From the NCBI RefSeq assembly GCF_040105385.1, contig NZ_JBEDNQ010000005.1, positions 310,001 to 374,000 on the forward strand: DNA of 64,000 bases, read 5' to 3'. The notes beneath the pieces were generated by a model. It was given only the letters and a program-made list of their open reading frames with translations, did no database searches and was not told where the DNA came from. The translations under genes and the position numbers were made by a program. The first letter of the stretch is position 1; the number at the start of each line of letters is the position of its first letter. The stretch comes from Pseudonocardia nematodicida. GTDB lineage: Bacteria; Actinomycetota; Actinomycetes; Mycobacteriales; Pseudonocardiaceae. Below, one piece after another: positions 33,369-42,893 of this stretch.

Positions 33369-33646
33369 CCCGGGTTCCGCGCTCCTGCCGGCCGGCTCGT
33401 GGCCCGCGGACGGGCCGGAGGGGCCGCGGCTCGCGACCACTCGATGCGGGCGCGATCAGCCGTTGCGGACGCCGCGCTGCCCGTGTAGAGGGCCCGTCCC
33501 GGCGACACCCGGGCGTCACGTAGACTTCCGGCCATCTCCGCGGCGAGGGCGGGTGCACGCAGACCCGCCGTGATCGACGTGGCCGACTTCGGTCGGCTCC
33601 TCGCCGCGCGCCTGACGCCGAAAGATCTTCCCGAGGAGCAGTTCCC
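33369..33646 (+). other. upstream region of rplY with 5' hairpin
   Basis: 278 bp without a gene. A -10-like TAGACT occurs at 33521-33526, followed by a hairpin GGCGGGT/ACCCGCC at about 33548-33569, which would lie in the rplY leader. The -35 region is unclear. The hairpin could be an attenuator or a general mRNA element. Confidence 0.4.
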
Positions 33647-34336
33647 GTGGCCCAGACCCGCATTCCCGCCGAGAACCGGACCGAGTTCGGCAAGGGCGCC
33701 GCCCGCCGTACCCGCCGCGCGGGCAAGATCCCCGCCGTCCTCTACGGGCACGGCACCGACCCGGTGCACCTGTCGCTGCCGTCGCTGGAGTTCGCCGCCG
33801 TCGTCCGTGAGCAGGGCCGCAACGCCGTGCTCGAGCTCGACGTCGACGGCAGCAAGCCGCAGCTCGCGCTGACCAAGACCGTGGTCGTGCACCCGCTGCG
33901 CCCCTACATCGAGCACGTCGACCTGCTCGTGATCAAGCGCGGCGAGAAGGTCTCGGTCGAGCTGGACGTCGTCGTGACCGGCGACGCCGCCCCGGGCACC
34001 CTGGTCACCCAGGACCTCAACACCGTGCTGGTCGAGGCCGACGCGCTGAACATCCCGGAGAACATCGAGATCTCCGTCGAGGACGCCGAGATCGGCACCC
34101 AGTACTTCGCGAAGGACCTGCGCCTGCCCGGCGGCGTCGAGCTGCAGACCGACGCGGAGTACCTCGTCGTGCAGGTCATCGCGGCGCCGACCGAGGAGGA
34201 CCTCGAGGCCGAGATCGACACCGAGGGTGCCGGCGTGGTCGAGGAGCCCTCCGACGAGGAGGAGGCCGCCGAGTCCGCCGAGGGCGAGGGCGAGGGCGAG
34301 TCCGCCTCCGACGAGTCCGGCTCCGACGACAAGTGA
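33647..34336 (+). CDS. rplY: 50S ribosomal protein L25 (CTC family)
   Basis: Binds 5S rRNA in the large subunit, 229 aa. It is the long CTC-type form: L25 domain (1-95, RTEFGKGAARRTRRAGKIPAVLYG), then the TL5 C-terminal domain (about 100-185) and a very acidic Glu/Ser tail. GTG 33647 has GAGGAG 8 bp upstream. The stop overlaps the pth start (GTGA). The rplY-pth pair is standard in actinobacteria. Confidence 0.96.
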   Translation: MAQTRIPAENRTEFGKGAARRTRRAGKIPAVLYGHGTDPVHLSLPSLEFAAVVREQGRNAVLELDVDGSKPQLALTKTVVVHPLRPYIEHVDLLVIKRGEKVSVELDVVVTGDAAPGTLVTQDLNTVLVEADALNIPENIEISVEDAEIGTQYFAKDLRLPGGVELQTDAEYLVVQVIAAPTEEDLEAEIDTEGAGVVEEPSDEEEAAESAEGEGEGESASDESGSDDK

Positions 34337-34926
34337 GTTCCCTGCCGGGCCCCGCTCTGGTGGTCGGGCTCGGCAACCCGGGCCCGGACTACGCCGAGAC
34401 CCGGCACAACGTCGGTGTCCGCGTCGCCGCACTGCTGGCGGCGCGGGCCGGCGCGGGCCGGTTCTCGGCGCACAAGCGGTCGAACTCCGACGTGGCCCAG
34501 GGCCGGCTGGCCGGCCGGCCGGTGACCGTGGCCGTCCCGCGGACGTACATGAACCTCTCGGGCGGCCCGGTCGCCGGGCTGGTGCAGTACTTCTCGGTGC
34601 CGCCGGCCGAGCTGATCGTGATCCACGACGAGCTGGACCTCGACTTCGGCGTCGTCCGCCTCAAGCGCGGTGGCGGCGAGGGCGGGCACAACGGCCTGCG
34701 TTCGATCAGCCGCTCGCTGGGCACGAAGGACTACCTGCGGGTGCGGTTCGGGATCGGGCGGCCGCCGGGTCGCCAGGACCCGGCCGACTACGTGCTCAAG
34801 CGCTTCTCGGGTACCGAGAAGAAGGAGCTCGACCTCGGCATCGACCTCGCGGCCGACGCCGCCGAGGCACTGCTCACCGACGGCCTGGAGCCGGCCCAGA
34901 ACCGCTTCCACCCGCTCTCGGGCTGA
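34333..34926 (+). CDS. pth: peptidyl-tRNA hydrolase
   Basis: Releases peptides from prematurely dissociated peptidyl-tRNA, 197 aa. Signatures are LVVGLGNPGPDYAETRHNVG (with the catalytic His), PRTYMNLSG, and HDELDLDFG with GGGEGGHNGLRSI. GTG 34333 overlaps the rplY stop. A perfect terminator hairpin follows at once. Confidence 0.97.
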   Translation: MSSLPGPALVVGLGNPGPDYAETRHNVGVRVAALLAARAGAGRFSAHKRSNSDVAQGRLAGRPVTVAVPRTYMNLSGGPVAGLVQYFSVPPAELIVIHDELDLDFGVVRLKRGGGEGGHNGLRSISRSLGTKDYLRVRFGIGRPPGRQDPADYVLKRFSGTEKKELDLGIDLAADAAEALLTDGLEPAQNRFHPLSG

Positions 34927-34928
34927 GC

Positions 34929-34961
34929 GGACGCCCCGGTCCCGCGCGGACCGGGGCGTCC
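34929..34961 (+). terminator. terminator of rplY-pth
   Basis: GGACGCCCCGGTCC and GGACCGGGGCGTCC form a perfect 14-bp stem around a 5-nt loop, starting 2 bp after the pth stop. Confidence 0.85.
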
Positions 34962-34997
34962 GCGTGTCCGGGCCCGCTCACACTGCAGGGTCCCGGG

Positions 34998-35057
34998 CAC
35001 CGCACCGCACCGCACCGCACCGCACCGCACCGCACCGCACCGCACCGCACCGCACCG
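34998..35057. repeat. 12 perfect tandem copies of CACCG
   Basis: An uninterrupted 60-bp pentanucleotide array between the convergent pth and acyl-AMP ligase genes, 36 bp past the pth terminator. Copy number should be slippage-prone. It lies 122 bp beyond the stop of the ligase gene, so it is unlikely to affect either reading frame. Confidence 0.95.
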
Positions 35058-35178
35058 AGCATCGCTCCGCCCGAGCCTCGCCCCGCGCCGAGATGCCGCT
35101 CAGGGCGATTTGTCGATCTTCACGCAGCCCTGAGCTGCACCTCGGCGCGGGACCGCCCGGCCGGGAGCGGCCCCCGGG

Positions 35179-36858
35179 TCAGCGGGCGGCGGTGAGCAGG
35201 TCCGCGGTGGCGGCCCGGCGCAGCTTGCCGCTCGGGGTCTTCGGCAGGCTCCCGGGAGCGAGCACCGCCACCTCGGCCGGGCGCACCCCGACGGCGCTGA
35301 CGACCCGTCGCACGACGTCGGCCTTGATCGCCTTCACCGCGTCGTCGGTGTCGGCGTTCTTCGCCTCGACCGCGACCGCGAACGACTCGCGGTGCCGCCC
35401 CTCGCCGGCGGCCATCCGGACCGCGACGACGTTCCCGGCCCGCACCCCGTCGGCAGCCCCGGCGGCCCGCTCGATGTCGGTCGGGTAGATGTTGCGGCCA
35501 CCCATGATGATCACGTCCTTGGTGCGGCCGCAGACGACGACCGCGCCCTCGGGGGTCAGGTAGCCCTCGTCGCCGGTGTCGAACCAGCCGTCCCGATCCT
35601 GTGTGGACACCGGACCGGCGACCGTGAGGTAACCCGGCGTCACGGCCTCCCCGCGCAGCTGCAGGGAGCCGACCTCGCGCGTGCCGAGCACCGCGCCACC
35701 GGCGACGACCCGTACCTCGATCCCCGGCAGCGGCGGGCCGAGCTCGGGGAACGCGCGCACGTCGCCGTCGCCGGCGGGGGTCGCGCGGCGGTCCGCCTCC
35801 AGCGCCACGGCGTCCACCCGGTCCACGATCAGTCCGGTGTGGACCGGCGCGAAGGAGACGCCGAGCGCGGTCTCGGCCATCCCGTAGGCGCACAGCACCG
35901 ACTCGGGCCGCAGGCCGAAGCGCGCGCCCGCGTCGGTGAAGGCCGCGACCGCCGCCGGATCGACCGGCTCCGCGCCGTTCAGCGCGATCCGCAGGCTGGA
36001 CAGGTCCAGCTCGCCGTCGTCGACCCGGGCGAGCTGGCGGGCCAGCACCGCGTAGGCGAAGTTCGGCGCGGCGGTCACCGTGCCGCCGTGGCGGGAGATC
36101 AGCTCGGCCCACAGCCGGGGCCGGGAGAGGAAGTCGGCCGGGGTGACGGTGACCAGCTCCAGCCCGACCGTCATCGGGACGGTCAGGAACCCGACCATGC
36201 CCATGTCGTGGAACAGCGGCAGCCACGACACCATCCGGTCGGTGCCGACGTCCAGTTCGGACGCGGTCACCATCGCGCCGATGTTCGCGTGCAGGTTCCC
36301 GTGGGTGATCCGTACCGCCTTCGGCGCCGCCGTCGAGCCGCTGGTGAGCTGCAGCAGCGCGGTGTCGTCCTCGCCGGCGACGCCGGCCGAGGCGGTGAAC
36401 GCCGCCGCGTCGCCGTCGAGCGACTCGAGGGTGCGGAACGGGACGCCCTGCTCGGTCAGCACCGGGGCGAGCGCGTCGAACGGCGGGCCCAGCAGCACGG
36501 TCGTCGCGTCGATCATCTTCAGCGTGGTGACCGTGTCCGCGGCCCACTCCGCGAGGTCGGTGCGCGCGGTCGGCTGGTGCAGCATCGTCACGCTGCCGCC
36601 GCACAGCCACACCGCCTGCGCCGCGGGCGCGATCGTCGCCGGCTCCCCGGCGAGCACCCCGACCGCCCCGCCGAACGGCAGAGCCGGCTCCCCCGCGGCT
36701 CCCGGTCGCCGCAGCGCGTCCGCGACGGACCGCGCCGCGTGGTGCACCTCGGCCCAGCTCCGCCGGACGGGTTCGCGCGGCTCCCCTGTGGTCATGCCGC
36801 GGGCGTCCGCATCCGGACCGGTCGCGGATCCCAGCAACGTTGCGAGGAATCTGGACAT
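35179..36858 (-). CDS. fatty acyl-AMP ligase-like / acyl-CoA synthetase (Rv1013/pks16 position)
   Basis: ANL-superfamily adenylating enzyme, 559 aa. The P-loop motif is LQLTSGSTAAPKAV; the others are YGMAETALGVS, DTGDEGYL, and the hinge GRTKDVIIMGGRNIYPTDIE. The catalytic C-terminal Lys lies in KTPSGKLRR. The GRNIYPTDIE pattern and overall layout resemble fatty acyl-AMP ligases rather than acetyl-CoA synthetases. In mycobacteria the same slot between pth and ispE holds pks16 (an acyl ligase despite its name). ATG 36858 is chosen: TAGGGT lies 7 bp upstream with no ribosome site, so a leaderless mRNA is likely. The acyl substrate is unknown. Confidence 0.87.
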   Translation of the reverse strand: MSRFLATLLGSATGPDADARGMTTGEPREPVRRSWAEVHHAARSVADALRRPGAAGEPALPFGGAVGVLAGEPATIAPAAQAVWLCGGSVTMLHQPTARTDLAEWAADTVTTLKMIDATTVLLGPPFDALAPVLTEQGVPFRTLESLDGDAAAFTASAGVAGEDDTALLQLTSGSTAAPKAVRITHGNLHANIGAMVTASELDVGTDRMVSWLPLFHDMGMVGFLTVPMTVGLELVTVTPADFLSRPRLWAELISRHGGTVTAAPNFAYAVLARQLARVDDGELDLSSLRIALNGAEPVDPAAVAAFTDAGARFGLRPESVLCAYGMAETALGVSFAPVHTGLIVDRVDAVALEADRRATPAGDGDVRAFPELGPPLPGIEVRVVAGGAVLGTREVGSLQLRGEAVTPGYLTVAGPVSTQDRDGWFDTGDEGYLTPEGAVVVCGRTKDVIIMGGRNIYPTDIERAAGAADGVRAGNVVAVRMAAGEGRHRESFAVAVEAKNADTDDAVKAIKADVVRRVVSAVGVRPAEVAVLAPGSLPKTPSGKLRRAATADLLTAAR

Positions 36859-36865
36859 GCACCCG

Positions 36866-36871
36866 ACCCTA
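36866..36871 (-). promoter_or_regulatory. leaderless -10 element for acyl-AMP ligase
   Basis: TAGGGT on the minus strand, 7 bp before ATG 36858, with no Shine-Dalgarno sequence. It sits immediately beside palindrome copy 2. Confidence 0.5.
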
Positions 36872-36873
36872 GC

Positions 36874-36930
36874 CTCGTGAGCGGTTGTCGTGGCCCTGGC
36901 CACGACAACCACTCACGAGTGCGGAGCGCC
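36874..36930. repeat. covarying long palindrome, copy 2
   Basis: Core 36874-36919: the left arm CTCGTGAGCGGTTGTCGTGG and the right arm CCACGACAACCACTCACGAG pair with one mismatch. It is followed by TGCGG and AGCGCC as in copy 1. It fills the space between two divergent leaderless promoters, so both -35 regions would fall inside it. Confidence 0.85.
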
Positions 36931-36936
36931 TACGAT
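36931..36936 (+). promoter_or_regulatory. leaderless -10 element for M20 peptidase
   Basis: TACGAT ends 6 bp before ATG 36943; no Shine-Dalgarno sequence is present. Confidence 0.5.
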
Positions 36937-36942
36937 CGCCGG

Positions 36943-38292
36943 ATGCCTACGCCTCCCGCGGAACTGTCCGACGCCGTGCGTGCGGTGCTGCCCGGCGCGC
37001 GCACCGACCTCGAGGCCCTGGTCCGCATCCCGAGCATCTGGGCCGACCCGGCCCACGCCGAGGACACCCGCCGCTCCGCCGACGCCGTCGCCGCGCTGGC
37101 CCGCGACGCGGGCGCCGCCGACGTGCAGGTCGTCGCCGCCGAGGGTGGCGCACCGGCCGTCGTCGCGCACTGGCCGGCGCCGGCGGGCACGCCCACGGTG
37201 ATGCTCTACGCCCACCACGACGTCCAGCCGACCGGCGGCGACGAGGAGTGGACCAGCCCGCCGTTCGAGCCCACCGAGCGCGACGGCCGGCTCTACGGCC
37301 GCGGCGCCGCCGACGACAAGGCCGGCGTGATGACCCACCTCGCGGTGCTGCGCGCTTACGACGGGAAGCCCCCGGTCGGCGTCACGCTGTTCGTCGAGGG
37401 CGAGGAGGAGTCCGGCTCCCCCACGCTGACCGCGCTGCTCGAGCAGCACCACGAGTCGCTCGCCGCGGACGTCATCGTGATCGCCGACGCAGCCAACCCG
37501 GCTGTCGACGTCCCCGCGTTGACCACCAGCCTGCGCGGGCTGGTCGACGTCGTGGTCGAGGTGTCGATGCTGGAACGCCCGGTGCACTCCGGGATCTACG
37601 GCGGCCCGGTCGGTGACGCGCTCACCGCGCTGTGCCGCACGCTGGCGACCCTGCACGACGACAAAGGCGAGGTCGCCGTCGCCGGCCTGGTGCACGGCAG
37701 CTCGGACGCCCCCGACCCGGACGAGGCGGTCTACCGTTCCGACGCCGGCCTGCTCGACGGCGTCGAGCTGCTCGGGTCGGGCAGCATCCCCGACCGGGTC
37801 AACCACTCCCCCGCGGTCGCGGTCCTCGGGATCGACGCGCCGAAGGTCGCCGAGGCGTCCAACGTGCTGCTCCCGCGTGCCCGGGCCATGGTCAGCATGC
37901 GGCTCGCGCCCGGTCAGGACGCGCTGCAGGCGCGGCAGGCACTGACCGAGCACCTGGAACGCCACACGCCCTGGGGCGCGCATGTGAGCGTCGAGCCCGG
38001 GCACGGCGTCGCCGAGCCGTTCAGCCTGTCGGCCACCGGCGAGGTCTACGACCACGCCCGCGCCGCGTTCGCCGACGCCTACGGCAACTCGGCCGTGGAG
38101 ACCGGCATCGGCGGCTCGATCCCCTTCATCGCCGAGTTCGCCCGCACCTTCCCCGGTGCGGCCGTGCTGGTCACCGGGGTCGGCGACCCGGCCAGCCGCT
38201 GGCACGGCATCGACGAGAGCCTGCACCTGGAGATGTTCGGCCGCGGCGTGCTCGCCGAGGCCCTGCTGCTGCGCCGGCTGTCCGGTTCGTAG
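36943..38292 (+). CDS. M20 family dipeptidase
   Basis: Zn-dependent exopeptidase, 449 aa. The metal-binding His/Asp are in MLYAHHDVQP, the bridging Asp in GRGAADDKAGV, and the catalytic Glu pair in EGEEESGS. A dimerisation domain (about 190-340) follows, and the C-terminal ligand His is in WHGIDESLHLE. It matches the dipeptidase (PepV/CNDP-like) branch used in peptide turnover. ATG 36943 with TACGAT 6 bp upstream suggests leaderless translation; the frame is open far upstream but only as a shadow. Confidence 0.93.
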   Translation: MPTPPAELSDAVRAVLPGARTDLEALVRIPSIWADPAHAEDTRRSADAVAALARDAGAADVQVVAAEGGAPAVVAHWPAPAGTPTVMLYAHHDVQPTGGDEEWTSPPFEPTERDGRLYGRGAADDKAGVMTHLAVLRAYDGKPPVGVTLFVEGEEESGSPTLTALLEQHHESLAADVIVIADAANPAVDVPALTTSLRGLVDVVVEVSMLERPVHSGIYGGPVGDALTALCRTLATLHDDKGEVAVAGLVHGSSDAPDPDEAVYRSDAGLLDGVELLGSGSIPDRVNHSPAVAVLGIDAPKVAEASNVLLPRARAMVSMRLAPGQDALQARQALTEHLERHTPWGAHVSVEPGHGVAEPFSLSATGEVYDHARAAFADAYGNSAVETGIGGSIPFIAEFARTFPGAAVLVTGVGDPASRWHGIDESLHLEMFGRGVLAEALLLRRLSGS

Positions 38293-38299
38293 GCTCCGG

Positions 38300-38779
38300 T
38301 CAGGACAGCACCTGCACCGTGTCCCCGACCTTCAGGTCGGCGAAGAACTTCTGCGCCGACGCCCGGGACAGCCGCAGGCAGCCGGCCGAGGAGCTTCCGA
38401 GGTCACCCTGGTGGAAGGCGATGCCCGGCTGGAAGAACACCGAGTACGGCATCGGGGCGTCGAACTGGCGCGACCAGTAGTCGACGACCTTGTGCGAGAC
38501 CGAGAACGTGCCCACCGGGGTCGGCCACGCAGCCGTCCCGCCGGACACCGACACCGGGCCGTAGGTCACGGTCCCGGCACCGTCGGTGAGCCAGGCCTGA
38601 CCGCTGGACAGCCGGACGCAGGCCCGCGCCGAGGTCGCACAGGGAGTGCCCTGGGCGGCGGAGGCCGCGGACGTCCGCTCCGCGGCGGTCGCGGCACCGG
38701 TCGTCGCCAGCAGGGACGCGAGCAGGAGCGGAACCACGAACAGGACGGTCCGCAGGGACGGGACACGGAATCGGGACAC
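38300..38779 (-). CDS. secreted L,D-transpeptidase (YkuD domain)
   Basis: Exported wall enzyme of 159 aa. A signal peptide (1-33) is followed by a YkuD domain. The catalytic motif reads H123-QGDLGSSSAG-C134-LR, with SAGC instead of the common SHGC; the nucleophile Cys is retained. It is short, without Ig-like or peptidoglycan-binding domains, so it is a minimal form that may crosslink peptidoglycan or act on related substrates. GTG 38779 has GGAGGTGG 7 bp upstream. It is convergent with the M20 peptidase gene, 7 bp apart. Confidence 0.87.
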   Translation of the reverse strand: MSRFRVPSLRTVLFVVPLLLASLLATTGAATAAERTSAASAAQGTPCATSARACVRLSSGQAWLTDGAGTVTYGPVSVSGGTAAWPTPVGTFSVSHKVVDYWSRQFDAPMPYSVFFQPGIAFHQGDLGSSSAGCLRLSRASAQKFFADLKVGDTVQVLS

Positions 38780-38908
38780 GGGATCCACCTCCGGTTGATG
38801 TGGATTCGTGGGATACCCCGCCGGCAATATCGTCATCCGCCCGCAAACGGGCGAGGACCGGTAGTCACCCGGCCGAGTGCGCGTGTCGCCCGCGGGGTAC
38901 CCGGCGGC

Positions 38909-39739
38909 ATGAAGTTCGGCATCGCCACATTCGTCACCGATGAGGGAATTCGCCCGGCTCCGCTCGGCCGCGCGCTGGAGGAGCGCGGGTTCGACTCGGT
39001 GTTCCTCGCCGAGCACTCGCACATCCCGGTCAGCCGGGAGACCCCCTACCCCGGCGGCGGCGACCTCCCGCACGTCTACTACCGGACCCTGGACCCCTTC
39101 GTCGCGTTGACCGCGATGGCGGCGACCACCACCGACCTGCTGCTCGGTACCGGCATCGTGCTGCTGCCGCAGCGCGACATCATCCACACCGCGAAGGAGA
39201 CCGCCAGCCTCGACCTGCTCTCCCGCGGCCGGCTGCTGTTCGGGGTCGGGGCGGGCTGGAACCGGGAGGAGATGCGCAACCACGGTGTCGACCCGACGAC
39301 CCGGGGCCCGCTGATGACCGAGCAGCTGCGCGCCCTGAAGGAGCTGTGGACGGCGGAGCAGGCCGAGTTCCACGGTGAGCACGTCGGCTTCGACCCCGTG
39401 TACCTGTGGCCGAAGCCGGACCGTGACCCGCACCCGCCGATCTACCTCGGCGGCGAGAGCGAGGCCGCGCTGACCCGGCTCGTCGAGGTCGGCGACGGCT
39501 GGCTGCCCCGCGGGCACCTCTCGTTCGACGAGATCCGCCGGGTCCGCGCCGACCTCGCCGAGCGGGGCAGGCCGGACGTGCCGACGACGGTGTTCGCGGC
39601 GAAGGCCGACCCCGACGTCGTCGCCGGTTACGCCGAGGCCGGGGTCGAACGGGTCACGTTCATGCTGCCGACGCTGCCGGAGTCCGGGACGCTGGCGAAA
39701 CTCGACGAGCTCGCGGCGGTCATGCAGAAGGCGGGCTGA
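38909..39739 (+). CDS. LLM-class F420-dependent oxidoreductase
   Basis: Luciferase-like TIM-barrel flavin/F420 enzyme, 276 aa. It starts MKFGIATFVTDEG and contains the typical LLLGTGIVLLPQRDIIHTAKE and LFGVGAGWNREEMRNHG. The coenzyme-binding PPIYLGGESEAALTRLVEVGDGW is near the C-terminal third. The glycine-rich GVGAGW and lack of monooxygenase partners suggest F420 rather than FMN. Substrate unknown. ATG 38909 has no strong ribosome site (GGCGGC). It is transcribed divergently from the L,D-transpeptidase gene. Confidence 0.88.
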   Translation: MKFGIATFVTDEGIRPAPLGRALEERGFDSVFLAEHSHIPVSRETPYPGGGDLPHVYYRTLDPFVALTAMAATTTDLLLGTGIVLLPQRDIIHTAKETASLDLLSRGRLLFGVGAGWNREEMRNHGVDPTTRGPLMTEQLRALKELWTAEQAEFHGEHVGFDPVYLWPKPDRDPHPPIYLGGESEAALTRLVEVGDGWLPRGHLSFDEIRRVRADLAERGRPDVPTTVFAAKADPDVVAGYAEAGVERVTFMLPTLPESGTLAKLDELAAVMQKAG

Positions 39740-39744
39740 ACGCC

Positions 39745-39787
39745 GGTGGATCCGCCGCCGTCCCCCGACGGCGGCGGCGGATCCACC
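39745..39787 (+). terminator. terminator of LLM oxidoreductase gene
   Basis: GGTGGATCCGCCGCCGTC pairs with GACGGCGGCGGCGGATCCACC (one bulge), starting 5 bp after the stop. It is a very strong hairpin. A weaker GGTAAT/ATTACC dyad lies further on (about 39832-39873). Confidence 0.8.
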
Positions 39788-39889
39788 GATCCCCCCACGA
39801 CCTCGCTCCCCAGCAGGCCGTGTGCTCTCCACGGTAATCGAATCCGGGGGGCGTGCGGATCGGTCGAATTACCGATGTTCGAAGGTCCC

Positions 39890-39915
39890 GCGTCTCCACC
39901 TCTGGTAGGAGACGC
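39890..39915 (-). terminator. terminator of ABC-F gene
   Basis: GCGTCTCC and GGAGACGC form an 8-bp stem around a 10-nt loop directly beyond the ABC-F stop codon on the minus strand. Confidence 0.6.
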
Positions 39916-41741
<1,826 letters not shown>

Positions 41742-41742
<1 letters not shown>

Positions 41743-42779
41743 CAGGCACGCACCGGGGGCCAGGCACCGGACCCGGTCGGCCCGCCGCCGTCGTCCCGCG
41801 AGGTCCGCCGGGTCCCCGGCCGGGAGGGTGGGCGACCCGGCGGTCCGGCGTCGGGCGGGGGTTCGTGGTCGTCGACGACCCGGGCGCCGCCGACCGGGCC
41901 GTGCGCCACCCGCACCGTGCGGCACACCCCCATCCCGGCCAGCTCGGTCGCGACCTCGACGGCGGCGTCGCCGTCGGCGCAGAGGAACGCGCACGTCGGA
42001 CCGGAGCCGGACACGAGCCCGGCGAGCGCGCCGGCGTTGACCCCGGCGCGCAGCGTGCGGCGCAGGTCCGGGGCCATCGACACCGCCGCGGCCTGCAGGT
42101 CGTTGCCCAGGTTCAGCGCGAGCTGGCGCGGGTCACCACCGGTCAGGGCCTCCAGGACCGGCTCGACCGGACGGTCCGGGGCGCCGTCGTCGCCGCGGAG
42201 CCGGTCCAGCTCGCCGAACACCGCCGGGGTGGACAGGCCACCGCGGGCCAGCGCGATCACCCAGTGCAGCCGGTGCCGGGCCAGCACCGGGATGACCTGC
42301 TCGCCGCGCCCGGTACCCAGCGCCGTGCCACCGTGCAGCCCGAACGTGACGTCCGAGCCGAGCTCGGCGGCCAGCTCGGACAGCTCGTCGCGGCCCAGCT
42401 CCATCCGCCACAGCGTGGACAGCGCGACCAGGGCGCCGGCGGCGTCGGCCGATCCGCCGGCCATCCCGCCGGCGACCGGGATGCCCTTGCGCAGGGTGAC
42501 CCGGACGTCCGGGGCCCGGCCGGCCCGCTGCGCCAGCAGCTCGACGGCCCGCCAGGCGAGGTTGGTCGCGTCCAGCGGGACCTCGGCGACGCCGTCGCCG
42601 TGCACCTCGAGCGCGGGTTCCTCGGCGGGCTCCACCGACACCTCGTCGAACAGGCTCACGGCGTGGAACACGGTCACGAGGTCGTGATAACCGTCCGGCC
42701 GCACCGCGCCGACGGCGAGATGCAGGTTGATCTTCGCGGGCACCCGGACGGTGACCGGACGCGGTACGGCGGACAGCAC
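41742..42779 (-). CDS. ispE: 4-diphosphocytidyl-2-C-methyl-D-erythritol kinase IspE
   Basis: GHMP kinase of the MEP isoprenoid pathway, 345 aa. The N-terminal VRVPAKINLHLAVG is the family signature. The ATP-binding GHMP motif is PVAGGMAGGSADAAGAL. The C-terminal LVSGSGPTCAFL is motif 3. An extra Pro/Gly/Arg-rich tail of about 45 residues makes it longer than usual. GTG 42779 has TAGGGT 6 bp upstream and no ribosome site, so it is probably leaderless. ABC-F follows with overlapping codons. Confidence 0.95.
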
Positions 42780-42785
42780 CGTTCA

Positions 42786-42791
42786 ACCCTA
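42786..42791 (-). promoter_or_regulatory. leaderless -10 element for ispE
   Basis: TAGGGT on the minus strand, 6 bp before GTG 42779. Confidence 0.5.
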
Positions 42792-42849
42792 CGGGCCGTG
42801 CCCGGCCCGGCGCCGCCGACCTTGGTCCGGGTGGCCGGAGTCACCGACG

Positions 42850-42878
42850 CCGGTGATCGACGTGCGGGCGATCACCGG
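42850..42878 (-). terminator. terminator of MFS gene
   Basis: CCGGTGATC and GATCACCGG form a 9-bp stem with an 11-nt loop, 15 bp after the MFS stop. It separates MFS transcription from the ispE promoter. Confidence 0.6.
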
Positions 42879-42893
42879 GGCGCCACGGGGCTG

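Noticed and set aside
34998..35057. CRISPR array
   Set aside because: The repeats are contiguous 5-bp units without spacers, and no cas genes occur in the window.
34874..35062. Frames encoding repeated R-C-G-A-V units
   Set aside because: They are translations of the CACCG pentanucleotide array, with no start signals or conserved product.
35392..38292. 966-aa frame ending in the M20 peptidase
   Set aside because: The first ~515 residues are antisense to the acyl-AMP ligase. The true start is ATG 36943 with its own -10 element.
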